The translations under genes were made by a program, and so were the position numbers. This document shows positions 30,398 through 38,643 of a DNA stretch of 49,051 nucleotides, piece after piece; within the stretch, counting starts at the first letter, position 1; each line of letters opens with the position of its first letter. The notes under the pieces were generated by a model. It saw only the letters and a list, made by a program, of their open reading frames with translations, ran no database searches and was not told where the DNA came from. The DNA is from a virus: the IMG/VR virus record IMGVR_UViG_3300037502_002472, positions 1 through 49,051 of that record. The stretch is one strand, 5' to 3'.

Positions 30398-30437
30398 TGC
30401 AAACTCCTATTTCGCGGTTGATGCCCGTACACCTGGG

Positions 30438-31556
30438 CTAGAAAGATTTGTCCCAGCAAGCAAACTCTAGCGTCCGCCTGTACAGCCTGGTCTCTGTTTC
30501 GAAAGTGTCGTATTCAGCCTGAAGTATTGGCTTGAAGACCAAGTTGCCCGGCAAAGCTGCGCGCGCTTCTCGACCCAGCTCCAACGACTTTGCGCGCGTT
30601 CGCTCCCAACAATCAATCTGAACGACGACGCGGTCTATCTTGGCGTGGCCATCGAACGAGTTCTGTGGAGTGGTCGAGATGCGCGTGTACGTTATCCGAG
30701 GAACTGCGGCGCCTTCGGGAGCCACTTCGGGATAAACGCGAGTGCCGGCGCGAGTCGGGTGGTTGACGAGAAAAGTGTAAATGTACTTCTCGATGTACTC
30801 AAACTCGGTGACCGCGAGGGAGGCTGGCAGGCCAGACGCCGTTCCAACACCAAATCCACCCGAGACGAAAACGCCTTCGATAACGCCCACTGCAGCCGCT
30901 AGGCCGCTCGCCGTCGCCGCACCGATGCCAGCTGAGACGCTGGTCTGAATGACGATCTGCGCGCCGAGCCCGGACGCAGTCGCCGCGCCGACGCCAGCCG
31001 CGATGATCGTGGCAGTGATGACACCAGATTGGAGGCCCGATGCCGTGCCCGTGCCGATTTCGCCCGCGACGGTGACGCCGGTGCCCAGCGTGACGACGGC
31101 GGCCAGGCCGCTGGCGGTGGCCGATGCGACGCCGCCGGCGACGGTCGTCGCCGTGACGATGCCGGCCTGCAGGCCAGAGCCGGCCGCCGAGCCGACGGCG
31201 GCGGCGACGGTGGTCGCCGTGGGCACGTTGGCGGCCAGGCCGGTGGCTGCTGCAGAGCCGACGCCGGCCGCGACGTTGGTCGTCAGCCCGATGCTGGCGG
31301 CCAGGCCGGTGGCTGCTGCAGAGCCGACGCCGGCCGCGATGGTCGTGGTGATCGAGATGCCGGCCTGCAGGCCCGAGGCGGTTGCGCTGCCGACGCCCGC
31401 GGAGATCAGCTCTGCCGTGGAGACGGCGGCCAGCAGGCCCGAGGCGTCGGCCTGGGCGATGCCGGCAGAGACAGTGACGCCGGCTGCGGCGGCCTCCGGC
31501 GACCCTCCAACGGCGACGACGCCGATGCCATTCGCGCCAATCGCCGCGCTGGTCAT
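30438..31556 (-). CDS. Tail terminator (DUF3168-like) fused to 10-copy repeat domain
   Basis: A 372-residue protein. The C-terminal part (251-372; EFEYIEKYIYTFLVNHPTRA to TLEFACWDKSF) has the length and pattern of DUF3168 tail terminator proteins, which cap the tail tube and join it to the head. The N-terminal 245 residues are unlike that: ten near-repeats of about 22 residues centred on ASGL (positions 39, 61, 83, 105, 127, 149, 173, 195, 217, 241), consensus roughly AAGVGSATASGLxAxI. No start codon separates the parts in a convincing position. The repeat domain resembles Gly/Ala-rich fibre repeats and may have been captured from the adjacent fibre-gene block. It might form a solenoid exposed at the neck. 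Confidence 0.7.
   Translation of the reverse strand: MTSAAIGANGIGVVAVGGSPEAAAAGVTVSAGIAQADASGLLAAVSTAELISAGVGSATASGLQAGISITTTIAAGVGSAAATGLAASIGLTTNVAAGVGSAAATGLAANVPTATTVAAAVGSAAGSGLQAGIVTATTVAGGVASATASGLAAVVTLGTGVTVAGEIGTGTASGLQSGVITATIIAAGVGAATASGLGAQIVIQTSVSAGIGAATASGLAAAVGVIEGVFVSGGFGVGTASGLPASLAVTEFEYIEKYIYTFLVNHPTRAGTRVYPEVAPEGAAVPRITYTRISTTPQNSFDGHAKIDRVVVQIDCWERTRAKSLELGREARAALPGNLVFKPILQAEYDTFETETRLYRRTLEFACWDKSF
30822..31490 (-). repeat. Tandem 66-bp coding repeats
   Basis: Ten diverged repeats, mainly 66 bp, encode the 22-residue units of the terminator fusion. The youngest pair is nearly intact: 31231-31273 and 31297-31339 are identical over 43 bases and exactly 66 apart, suggesting recent duplication or gene conversion. 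Confidence 0.75.
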
Positions 31557-31557
31557 G

Positions 31558-31785
31558 TCACAGTGCGCGGATCAGCGCATGGACGATGCGCGCAACGTCG
31601 GACACGGCCTCGCGGACCTGGGCGGGGGTCATGCGGCCGCGGTCGGTGTCGATGATGTCAAGGCGGGCCATCCGGCCTTGCAGGAGTTCGCGGCGCGCGG
31701 CCTTGCGCTGCTCGACGGCCTCGTCGGTCTGGGCTCGGATGGCTGCGGAGCGGCGCGCGGCGCCGGGGGCGCGAAGGGTACTCAT
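31558..31785 (-). CDS. Small charged hypothetical protein
   Basis: A 75-residue, Arg/Ala-rich helical protein, not recognised. It overlaps the previous gene's stop by ATGA and stops one base before the terminator-fusion start. It belongs to the block of fibre-associated genes inserted between the gp10-like and terminator genes. The pattern EAVEQRKAARRELLQGRMARL predicts a long amphipathic helix or coiled coil, as in small chaperone-like proteins. Confidence 0.5.
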   Translation of the reverse strand: MSTLRAPGAARRSAAIRAQTDEAVEQRKAARRELLQGRMARLDIIDTDRGRMTPAQVREAVSDVARIVHALIRAL

Positions 31786-32207
31786 GCGGGTAGCTCCGGC
31801 CAGGAGGCGGTGACAGCCTCGGCGGCTGCGATGGTCGTGGCGCGTAGGACTCTGTCGCTGGCGTCGTTGCTGGCGTCGATCATGGCCGCGATACCCTGGG
31901 CGAGAGCGTCGCGCTCTGCGGATCCGTACACGCCGAGGCTGCGGGAGACTTGCTCCTCGGGCTGGCCGAAGCGAGCGAAGATGCGCTGACGGCACTCGGC
32001 GTTGATACGCGCGATGCACTGCGCCTGGATCTGGTCGAGGGGTGGCATGACCCACTGCGCGCCGTCGTACCGGGCTCGGGGGTCCGCAGGCGGTGGAATG
32101 AGTTTCCAGTAGGCGGCCTTCGGGTTGCCGGCAGCGGCCCAGCGGGCGTAGACCTCGTCGTCTAGCTCGCGGATTTCCTGCGTGGAGGGTGCGTAGTAGA
32201 GGGACAT
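31782..32207 (-). CDS. Tail fibre assembly-like protein
   Basis: A 141-residue protein. SLYYAPSTQEIRELDDEVY at the start, the middle PPADPRARYDGAQWVMP (a hydrophilic WxPP-like section) and the helical C-terminus (QIQAQCIARINAECRQRIFA) resemble tail fibre assembly proteins of the DUF4376 type, though the match is not strong. It stands directly downstream of a jelly-roll fibre gene, as such chaperones do. A role in folding or attaching the fibre is inferred from position. Confidence 0.45.
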   Translation of the reverse strand: MSLYYAPSTQEIRELDDEVYARWAAAGNPKAAYWKLIPPPADPRARYDGAQWVMPPLDQIQAQCIARINAECRQRIFARFGQPEEQVSRSLGVYGSAERDALAQGIAAMIDASNDASDRVLRATTIAAAEAVTASWPELPA

Positions 32208-32208
32208 A

Positions 32209-32886
32209 TCAGTAAACCCTCGGATGGTCGGCGACGGCGGTTCCAGTGGTTGTGCCGCTTGTCGCGTTGCGAATTTCTTGATTCGTGCGAACGAGCGGAA
32301 TGCAAAACACTAGCGACTGCGGGCGGATGCGGTGCGGGCGAAATCCTTTTGCCAAGCTGGCTATTTCATCAGCAGTAAGGGCAACGTTCCACACAGCCAA
32401 TTCCGCCAGTCGCCCATCAAGGCCGCGGTCAAATGTTCCGCTTGAGCGATTGCCGACTGCAAAATCTCCTGCTGCGTCGCTGGTAATGGACCCACTACCC
32501 GCCGCATTTAGGACATATGTAGATTCCACTGTTCCGTTCCGGTACAACAATGATCCCGCAGTCGTTAGTGTTCCGTTCCATGTAACAGCAAGATGAACCC
32601 ACGTTGTTGACGCAATTGGCACACTATTTGCAGGTGCTAGTTTGTCGTGATTTGTTGTACTTGCGGCAATTACGAAGTCGTAAGATGCTGGCGCATTTGG
32701 GTTAGTGGAATCGAACAGCAAAAAGAACTTCTTTTCGTCTTTGCTAATAATTCTTGGAAAACCTCCGCCAGCAGATACTGAATCTCTTTGCAACCATACC
32801 GCGTAAGTTAGAGGCCCCATATCGTCCAGATATGAAGGGCTACCGTAGTTGATTCTGTCAGTGCCTGACGCAAAATCAAACGCCAT
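32209..32886 (-). CDS. LamG/concanavalin-like structural protein
   Basis: A 225-residue protein with a LamG-like jelly-roll: YAVWLQRDSVSAG near the start, the strand WVHLAVTWNG, then RNGTVESTYV and the characteristic closing DGRLAELAVWNVALTADEIA. Such domains bind glycans and occur in tail fibres and capsid decorations. The gene is visibly poorer in G/C than neighbours (long runs such as the stretch at 32600-32760), which suggests recent acquisition. It begins two bases before the next gene's stop. Confidence 0.8.
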   Translation of the reverse strand: MAFDFASGTDRINYGSPSYLDDMGPLTYAVWLQRDSVSAGGGFPRIISKDEKKFFLLFDSTNPNAPASYDFVIAASTTNHDKLAPANSVPIASTTWVHLAVTWNGTLTTAGSLLYRNGTVESTYVLNAAGSGSITSDAAGDFAVGNRSSGTFDRGLDGRLAELAVWNVALTADEIASLAKGFRPHRIRPQSLVFCIPLVRTNQEIRNATSGTTTGTAVADHPRVY

Positions 32887-32887
32887 A

Positions 32888-33679
32888 TCACGCCACCTGC
32901 TGCAGCTCGACGGCGACGAGTTCAGCGTCGCCGGTCATGGTGTCGCCTGCGGCGTCGGCGTCGCGTCGGATCTTGACCCGGAAGCAGTCGCCCGCCGCCA
33001 GAGAGTCGATGGTCGTGCAGGTTATCGTCGTGGTGTTCACGACACCGCTGGTGCCGCTGGTCGTCGTCGTGGCCGTCGTGGCGGTGTCAAACGAGTCGCT
33101 GTCGATGTCCTGGCCGGTGGTCTTCTCAAACTCCGCGGCCCAGATGCAAGCGCCCGACGTTGCAGTGCTGGCTGCCCACGAGATGACGACCTTGATCCCG
33201 GCCGAGAGATCAGCGCCCTGCGGGATGTCGCCGACAAACACCGCCGACTCGTCCGTGCCGGCGTCAAAGTCCAGCACAGCCACCGAGTTCCGCGTATCCA
33301 GCGTGGCGAAGTTCGTGGCCGGCGGCTGGTTGTCCAGCGGCGTGAAGACCGCCAGCGTCCGCTGCGATGTCCACGTATTCGCCGCACCAGCCTCGATGAT
33401 GACCGTCGCCGTAGCCGCCGAGGTCAGACTCAGGGCGCTGCCTGACGATGACCCCACCCTCGTTCCGCGCGTCAGCGTGGTGCCAGAGTGCGTGTACGTG
33501 CAGCCGGTGCCGATCTCCCAGGCGTTGCTGGTGTCTTCCCAGAGGATCGAGAACGTCTTGGCGTTGTCGCCAGAAGCGAACGCGACGTAGCCCGTGCTGG
33601 CGGCGTTGAGCGTGGCGGTGCCCGTGCCGGGAGCCCCGGTCACGGTCATCTTGACGCGGTTCAGATAAATGTCGGCCAT
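32888..33679 (-). CDS. Virion structural protein, fibre-like
   Basis: A 263-residue beta-rich, Thr/Ser/Ala-rich protein. ADIYLNRVKMTVTGAPGTG and FSILWEDTSNAWEIGTG at the N-terminus, and the C-terminal part (DCFRVKIRRDADAAGD) are like small structural/fibre proteins of siphophages of proteobacteria. It contains few charged residues in its middle and two cysteines. Its position in the accessory fibre block suggests a surface role. No precise family is assigned. Confidence 0.55.
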   Translation of the reverse strand: MADIYLNRVKMTVTGAPGTGTATLNAASTGYVAFASGDNAKTFSILWEDTSNAWEIGTGCTYTHSGTTLTRGTRVGSSSGSALSLTSAATATVIIEAGAANTWTSQRTLAVFTPLDNQPPATNFATLDTRNSVAVLDFDAGTDESAVFVGDIPQGADLSAGIKVVISWAASTATSGACIWAAEFEKTTGQDIDSDSFDTATTATTTTSGTSGVVNTTTITCTTIDSLAAGDCFRVKIRRDADAAGDTMTGDAELVAVELQQVA

Positions 33680-33708
33680 GGCCCGTGCCTTTCAGGCTCA
33701 GCCGCGCA

Positions 33709-34173
33709 TCACGACTGCGCCAGGCGCAGCACGTCGTTGTTGGCCCCGTTCCACTCGATCGTCACCGGGCCCGCGGTGTTGCCGATCGGGCCGCCGAGAT
33801 CGACGTAGGCCACGGCGCGCTTGCTCGCGTCCGTGTTGTTGTAGATGATGCCCCAGGCGGCATTCGAGAATCCACCGCCCGCGTCCTGGTTGATGGTGAC
33901 GTCAGTCAGACGCCAGTCTGCGCCTGAGGCGGTCAGCGTCCACGAGTTGACCGTGAGCGTGATCGGGCCCGTGTAGGCCGTGCCGGTGGCGACCTGGTTG
34001 GTCGAGAAATTCGTCGTGCCCGTGCCGCCCCAGTGCGGGGCGGTGGTATTCACGCCGGGCGTCGTCGTGCTGGTGACGATACCCAGGCGCCAGGCGTCCG
34101 AATCCATGTCGTGAATCTTGTTGCCCAGGTCGTGCAGGCCCTGTGCAAACCACTTAATGTCGCCTCGTGCCAT
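33709..34173 (-). CDS. Conserved virion-associated protein
   Basis: A 154-residue beta-rich protein. The opening ARGDIKWFAQGLHDLGNKI and the pattern HWGGTGTTNFSTNQV, GTAYTGPITLTV recur in small structural proteins of many siphophages, often encoded near tail fibre genes; the function is unknown. It has no cysteines. The start follows CAGGAGTATCTGAAA. It is the first gene of the fibre-like block and probably a decoration or fibre base. Confidence 0.55.
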   Translation of the reverse strand: MARGDIKWFAQGLHDLGNKIHDMDSDAWRLGIVTSTTTPGVNTTAPHWGGTGTTNFSTNQVATGTAYTGPITLTVNSWTLTASGADWRLTDVTINQDAGGGFSNAAWGIIYNNTDASKRAVAYVDLGGPIGNTAGPVTIEWNGANNDVLRLAQS

Positions 34174-34197
34174 TTTCAGATACTCCTGTCAGTAGAG

Positions 34198-34806
34198 CTA
34201 TGCGGCGTTCGCCGCGGCTTTGGTTTTCTTCTCGATGTCGGCCGCAAGCCTCGAAATGCTGGCGGCCATCCTCTTGCGAAGCTGCGCGAGTTGTTCGTTG
34301 CGGGTGGAGTTGAAGGCGGGGCGCAAGAACGGGCGCGCCGCCATTTTGCTCGTGCCGAACTCCAGCCACCACCAGTAGAAAGGATCGTCCGGGTTGTCTC
34401 GGCCTGCGTGTCCCGTCTGAGCTTTGAACTTGCGACGTTGCGCCGACTTGAGAGGCTTTACGCGGACAATGACCTCGTAAAGCCCATTCTGGCCTTTGTT
34501 GATCCTGCTGCGGCTTGCGCGGATGGCGCGTTTCACGGTGCCTGGCTTGCGGCGTCCGGCGGCGACCATCGGGTCCCCCGCGTCAAGTTGTGGCGCAAGC
34601 TCGATCGCCCTATTGCGCACGACGCGAGCCGCGCCGCCGAGTGCGGCAAATATGGCCTTCTTGCCGAGTTCTTGCGGCATTGCCTGAAGGCCGGCTAACA
34701 ACTCTTTCAGGCCCGCGATGCGCGTTTCGACATCTGTGGCAGAAGACCTCCCGGCAACCCGCGCCATAAGCGCGTTATTTGCGAACTGGTAGATCTTCGC
34801 GGTCAT
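34198..34806 (-). CDS. HK97 gp10-like neck/tail completion protein
   Basis: A 202-residue protein with the HK97-gp10 pattern: helical start (DVETRIAGLKELLAGLQAM), GGAARVVRNRAIELAPQ and DPFYWWWLEFGTSKMAARPF, the last with the strongly conserved family motif E-x-GTS-x-MxARPF. It helps complete the head-tail interface. The ATG overlaps the upstream gene stop. Its length is greater than the usual about 150 residues because of an N-terminal extension. Confidence 0.85.
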   Translation of the reverse strand: MTAKIYQFANNALMARVAGRSSATDVETRIAGLKELLAGLQAMPQELGKKAIFAALGGAARVVRNRAIELAPQLDAGDPMVAAGRRKPGTVKRAIRASRSRINKGQNGLYEVIVRVKPLKSAQRRKFKAQTGHAGRDNPDDPFYWWWLEFGTSKMAARPFLRPAFNSTRNEQLAQLRKRMAASISRLAADIEKKTKAAANAA

Positions 34807-35144
34807 GTTGCGTCGGCTCCTGGGCGTTTAGCGATGATGCGCAGTCCGCGGTTTCGCCCAATCTCCAACACCGCGGTAATGTCGTAGATTTCCTGTTTCC
34901 AAACGACGCGGTCCGTCGGTTCAATGTCTGTGCGATATCTGACCCTGAACTCGTAGGCTTCGCCGACTTGGAACTGCTGAGCCAGGAAAGGTTCGCGACC
35001 AGACACAGGTCGAACATCGGCGTACAACTCTGTGCGTGGAGAATAAGAAATGTCTTCGCCGCCGATTTCGTCGCGGGTGGCGACCTTCCTTTCGATGCGC
35101 ACGCGGCGACGAAAAGATTGTGCGCGCAAAGAATCCGCGCTCAT
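34803..35144 (-). CDS. Head-tail joining (stopper) protein
   Basis: A 113-residue phage head-tail joining protein. RVRIERKVATRDEIGGED, LYADVRPVSGRE and FRVRYRTDIEPTDRVVW, then YDITAVLEIGRNRGLRIIA match the SPP1 gp16-type/H_T_join family. It closes the head after packaging and forms the interface for the tail. ATGA overlaps on both sides. Confidence 0.88.
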   Translation of the reverse strand: MSADSLRAQSFRRRVRIERKVATRDEIGGEDISYSPRTELYADVRPVSGREPFLAQQFQVGEAYEFRVRYRTDIEPTDRVVWKQEIYDITAVLEIGRNRGLRIIAKRPGADAT

Positions 35145-35800
35145 GCGAGTTGAATCCGGTACGGCTGAACTAAAGACTCGACCGCACGTTGCACCCGGTC
35201 ATAGTCCGCCGGTGCAAGGTCGTCGTACAACGCCTGCGTCTGCAGGATGATCGCCCGCTTGAGCGGCGCGGGGACGTTGGCCGCGTACTGCGCCTGCGTC
35301 GTCGGGTTGTTGGTCGACGGGTGGTAGCCTGCGAAATACGTGATCTGGACTGCGTCCGGCCGGTCGTACAGCGTTGGCGGGATGAACGTCGACTTGAAAA
35401 CGATCTGCGGCAACTGCTGATCGGGCAGGATGTAGTCCGACGCGGGTATCGTCTGCAGCACATTGTCCGCGTCGTAATACCGCACGGCGAACACCGACAG
35501 GATCGGTGGGTAGTGCAGCGCCAGCGCCGGCACCGCGCGGAACCGCTGGGTTGGTGTGTACACCGCGTAATCCGTCGGCCGTGGCGGGAGCTGAGGATAG
35601 CTCACACGCAGCTCGCGACGGATCAGCGAGAACCGGCCCATGTGCTCGACGTGCTTGGTCGCGGCGGTGATAAGTGACAGCAGCAGAGCGTCGTCCGGGT
35701 GTGTCGCTGGCGACCCCTCGGTGTCCAGTCGCAGCGACGAGTACACCTCGGGCAACGTGACCGGATCGAACGGCGCGGCGACAACGGTTGTGACGTTCAC
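35141..35800 (-). CDS. Head-tail connector adaptor (gp6-like)
   Basis: A 219-residue head-tail connector of the phage gp6/adaptor family: helical start (PVTLPEVYSSLRLDTE, DDALLLSLITAATKHVEHM) and the conserved beta-rich body, ending LYDDLAPADYDRVQRAVESL. The GTG start at 35800 overlaps the stop of the glycosyltransferase gene by GTGA, so structural and sugar-modifying genes are directly coupled. A TTG two codons earlier is an unlikely alternative. Confidence 0.82.
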   Translation of the reverse strand: MNVTTVVAAPFDPVTLPEVYSSLRLDTEGSPATHPDDALLLSLITAATKHVEHMGRFSLIRRELRVSYPQLPPRPTDYAVYTPTQRFRAVPALALHYPPILSVFAVRYYDADNVLQTIPASDYILPDQQLPQIVFKSTFIPPTLYDRPDAVQITYFAGYHPSTNNPTTQAQYAANVPAPLKRAIILQTQALYDDLAPADYDRVQRAVESLVQPYRIQLA

Positions 35801-36462
35801 GCACAACCCCTTTCGACCAACTCATTGCGCTCCGCATGCCAAAACGCCGCCCCGGGCGCGTCCGCATACGCCGGGAAGGCCGGAATGCCCGCGGTCCAGT
35901 GCAGCAGCTTCGCGCCGGAGACGCGCTGGCCTTCATCGACCAGCCGGTTCCACTCGCTGGGCAGTGCGCCGATGTCCTCCTCGTCCAGCCATTCGAACTG
36001 TAGCAGCCGCCCCATTGAGGCCTCGCGCACCGCGCCATACGTCGCCCACGCCCACGCCGGGTGTGCGCAGTTGATCAGCATCACGCTTGCCCAGTTCTTG
36101 CGCGGGTAATCGCGGTTCGGCGCCTCCATCGAAGTGCCCAGGTACTTGCGCGGGTGGCGCGTGGTGTACGCGTGCTGCACGACTTGGACCGCGAACCGGT
36201 CGTCGTGCATCTTGGCCAGCTCGGCGACGTCCCCGCGCATCAGCATGTCGGCCCCGTCGACGAACATTGCGCGGCCTGAAAACCCCATGAGGTACGGGAT
36301 CAGGAACCGCGAGGCGGTAAATGCGTTTGTGCCCTCCGCAAGACCGGTGGACGACAAGGGGGCCACCGCCACAGGAACGGACGCGTGACGAAACAGGCTG
36401 CGCAGGAACACATGCAAGCCGATTTCTTCACGAGGATCGTTGCCGCAGAAAAGCGTGATCAT
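35797..36462 (-). CDS. Glycosyltransferase-like protein
   Basis: A 221-residue protein with a GT-A-like pattern: the N-terminal MITLFCGNDPREE, NAFTASRFLIPYLMGF and the DxD-type FVDGADMLMRGD (donor/metal site), then SVMLINC and the acceptor-side LLHWTAGIPAF. Similar small sugar transferases occur in phages. A perfect TATAAT (36473-36468) lies six bases before the ATG, so a leaderless transcript is possible. It is the last gene of a seven-gene sugar-modifying set and overlaps the connector gene. Its sugar and acceptor are unknown. Confidence 0.75.
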   Translation of the reverse strand: MITLFCGNDPREEIGLHVFLRSLFRHASVPVAVAPLSSTGLAEGTNAFTASRFLIPYLMGFSGRAMFVDGADMLMRGDVAELAKMHDDRFAVQVVQHAYTTRHPRKYLGTSMEAPNRDYPRKNWASVMLINCAHPAWAWATYGAVREASMGRLLQFEWLDEEDIGALPSEWNRLVDEGQRVSGAKLLHWTAGIPAFPAYADAPGAAFWHAERNELVERGCA

Positions 36463-36467
36463 ACCCA

Positions 36468-36473
36468 ATTATA
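36468..36473 (-). promoter_or_regulatory. Perfect -10 box before the glycosyltransferase
   Basis: TATAAT on minus, with a weak -35 region. Initiation would fall at or next to the start codon at 36462, implying a leaderless mRNA. It may be chance, but such a box is rare in a GC-rich window. Confidence 0.35.
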
Positions 36474-36497
36474 CCTCGGAAACATGTGTGTGGCTCA

Positions 36498-36998
36498 TCA
36501 GCCTTTGACCGCCTCAAGGCGAAAATCCCGCACGCGCCGGCCCGCCGGATGAAAGACTGTGTCGCACTCGACAACGTCGCTGAAGCCGGCCGCTTGGACC
36601 AGCGGGCGCAGTCGCGCGAACCACCATCCCGACCGATGCATCATCAACGGGTCCCGCAGCGTGTCGTCGCCGTAAAGCGCCCACATGTGCGCTTGATCCG
36701 GGTGCTTGCCGATGCGCACATCATCCGCGAGGTTCCGCGCGGCCTTGAGCACGTCGGGCATCTCCAGAATCAGCGCGCCGCCCGGTCGCAGCACTCGCGC
36801 CCACTCCGAAAGTAGCCGCGGCACCTCCCAGGCGTAGACGTGTTCGACCAGATGAACCGCCAGCACCTCGCGGGCCGACCCGTCCGGGAACGGCAGCCGG
36901 TCTGCCTGGCACACATGCTCGACCCCTGGGCGCGCGACCGCGTCCACGTTGATGTAACCGTCGAGGATGCGCTTGCCGCACCCGACATTGATTCTCAT
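36498..36998 (-). CDS. SAM-dependent methyltransferase
   Basis: A 166-residue class I methyltransferase: motif I INVGCGKRILDGYINVD, the acidic DRLPFPDGS, motif IV-like VHLVEHVYAWEVP and LRPGGALILEMPD complete the Rossmann core. The WWFARLRPLVQAAGF ending is typical of sugar O-methyltransferases encoded in polysaccharide loci. ATGA overlap with the upstream gene (start at 36998). It belongs to the glycan cassette and most plausibly methylates the sugar; methylation of DNA or protein is not excluded. Confidence 0.82.
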   Translation of the reverse strand: MRINVGCGKRILDGYINVDAVARPGVEHVCQADRLPFPDGSAREVLAVHLVEHVYAWEVPRLLSEWARVLRPGGALILEMPDVLKAARNLADDVRIGKHPDQAHMWALYGDDTLRDPLMMHRSGWWFARLRPLVQAAGFSDVVECDTVFHPAGRRVRDFRLEAVKG

Positions 36999-37783
36999 GG
37001 TCGACTCTCCAGCAGGTAGTGCATCCAAGACCACGCTTGCGGGGCGTCCTGTTTGTGCCATTCGAACCACGACAATTTGCGCAGGAAGTCAGCGCGTTGA
37101 GCGCGCGTCGGCTCTGGGTTGCGGTCGTACAACACAGCTGCCGCGCCGCCGTCGCACCACACCGGTACCCCCGCGGCGCAGGCGTCGACTGCGACATTGC
37201 TGTGGCGACAGACCAGCGCCCGCGCCCCGATTAACGCTTGCTCGATCGAGGTGCCCGACAGCATCGGTAGCCCGTCCAGCGGCACCGGCGTGCCCTTCGG
37301 CCGCCACACGATGCGTGCCCCGGGCCATCGTTCGCGCGCGAGCTGTAGTGCCGTCCGTTCCCACTGCAGTGGTTGCAGGCCGAGCGCTTCGACGGATTTG
37401 CGACCCAGCCCGGCGAGCAGCACGTGACCTGCCGGTTGCGCGTCTTCGCGGAGCACGAACTTGCGTCGTGCGGGCGCGTCGCCGACGAGCGCCAGATGCA
37501 CGGCCGTCGGATGCGGCTCATCCACCGACATGCGCAGCGAGTCGACCCGATCCCAATACGCAAGGTCCCAATAGACGACGCGGCCGCCGGCCGCGCGATG
37601 CTGCGCGACGTATCCGGCTCGCGCCGGGTTGCCGGCGCCGTAAACCGCGATTACCTCGCGCCGCCCGGTGTAGACCGCCGACGCTCGGACCCAGTTGGGC
37701 GCGGTGTTGCGCAGGGCGGTAAAGAAGCGCTTGCCTCGGGCGCTCGCCGGGCCATCGCAGATCAACTCGACACCCGGGATCAC
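36995..37783 (-). CDS. Glycosyltransferase-like protein (GT-B type)
   Basis: A 262-residue protein with the design of KpsC/GT-B-like sugar transferases seen in capsule loci: N-terminal half GVELICDGPASARGKRFF and YWDLAYWDRVD, then RKSVEALGLQPLQW, WRPKGTPVPLD and the closing acceptor region LVCRHSNVAVDACAAGVPVW. Weak similarity to the 39157 product is visible in the same segment (RHSNVAVDACAAGVPVW versus TWASSAALRALALGVPVW), so the two probably share a fold. The GTG start overlaps the previous stop by GTGA. Sugar substrate unknown. Confidence 0.62.
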   Translation of the reverse strand: MIPGVELICDGPASARGKRFFTALRNTAPNWVRASAVYTGRREVIAVYGAGNPARAGYVAQHRAAGGRVVYWDLAYWDRVDSLRMSVDEPHPTAVHLALVGDAPARRKFVLREDAQPAGHVLLAGLGRKSVEALGLQPLQWERTALQLARERWPGARIVWRPKGTPVPLDGLPMLSGTSIEQALIGARALVCRHSNVAVDACAAGVPVWCDGGAAAVLYDRNPEPTRAQRADFLRKLSWFEWHKQDAPQAWSWMHYLLESRP

Positions 37784-38643
37784 GCGCGCGCCTCCCGCGC
37801 CAGGATCTCGTGCATCTTGGCGGCAACCGCACGCAGGGACACAACCGGCGCAACCGTCGTCATCCACTGTGCCACGCGTCGCCGCTCGGCCAGCGGGGTA
37901 AGCGCGTCCAACGCATACTTCAGCTCCGTAGGTGTCTCGACAAAGCGCTCCGCGCCCGGTACCCGTAGGTCGAGGTAACCTTGTTCCGGAGAGCCGACGA
38001 ACGGGATGCCGGCGGCCTGCGCGTTGGCGAGCTTAACGCCGCTCTTCCAGTGTCGCGGGGCATAACCTTCATCCTCGCGCAGCCCCAGCGCGATGTCGAA
38101 CTCCGCGTACATTTCGGGTGTCGCGTGCCCGAGGACTGCCACCCACCCACGACGCTTGCATTCGGCCTCGACGACGTCGGCCCAATGACCGAGCTGCACC
38201 AGCGAGCCGTCGTACCCGACCGTGTGCACGCTCTCGCGAATGTTGTATGCCCCGACAGGCTCGCGAGCATGGTGCGGGATGCACGCAGCCCGGAAACCTT
38301 CGCGCTCGATGTCTTGCACCATTTTGCGGGTGCTGGCGACGACCAGTCGTGGAGACACCCGCGTGAGCTCTGCGCGCAACCACGCGCGGGCTTCTTTCTC
38401 GGTCCACGCGTTGCCGACGGGCTGCGGCCACGCGTCGACTATGTCCCACACCAACGGCACCCCGGCAGCACGGCACGCGGCGGCGAGCGACGGGTTGTGG
38501 CGCTTGACAGCCACGACGACGTCATAACCCGCGACGTCGAGCGTGCGAGGCCGCAGCTCCGCCCCGAGAGCCGCGCCAAGTTGCTCGGCCCGGATTTTCC
38601 AGCTGCCCGCAGTGGGGCGGTCGCCCGTGAACAGGATTTTCAT
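37780..38643 (-). CDS. Glycosyltransferase (GT1/GT4-like)
   Basis: A 287-residue glycosyltransferase of GT-B type. KILFTGDRPTAGSWKIRAEQ at the start, PLVWDIVDAWPQPVGNAW in the middle, HTVGYDGSLVQLGHW and the C-terminal donor site KSGVKLANAQAAGIPFV (K-x-G-x-K-x-N-AQA-x-G) are characteristic of GT4-like enzymes in surface sugar clusters. ATGA overlap upstream and GTGA overlap downstream bind it into the same operon. Donor and acceptor cannot be named. Confidence 0.78.
   Translation of the reverse strand: MKILFTGDRPTAGSWKIRAEQLGAALGAELRPRTLDVAGYDVVVAVKRHNPSLAAACRAAGVPLVWDIVDAWPQPVGNAWTEKEARAWLRAELTRVSPRLVVASTRKMVQDIEREGFRAACIPHHAREPVGAYNIRESVHTVGYDGSLVQLGHWADVVEAECKRRGWVAVLGHATPEMYAEFDIALGLREDEGYAPRHWKSGVKLANAQAAGIPFVGSPEQGYLDLRVPGAERFVETPTELKYALDALTPLAERRRVAQWMTTVAPVVSLRAVAAKMHEILAREARA

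Noticed and set aside
30822-31490. 66-bp repeats as a CRISPR or minisatellite outside genes
   Set aside because: The repeat units are in frame, diverged as protein repeats, and have no spacer structure.
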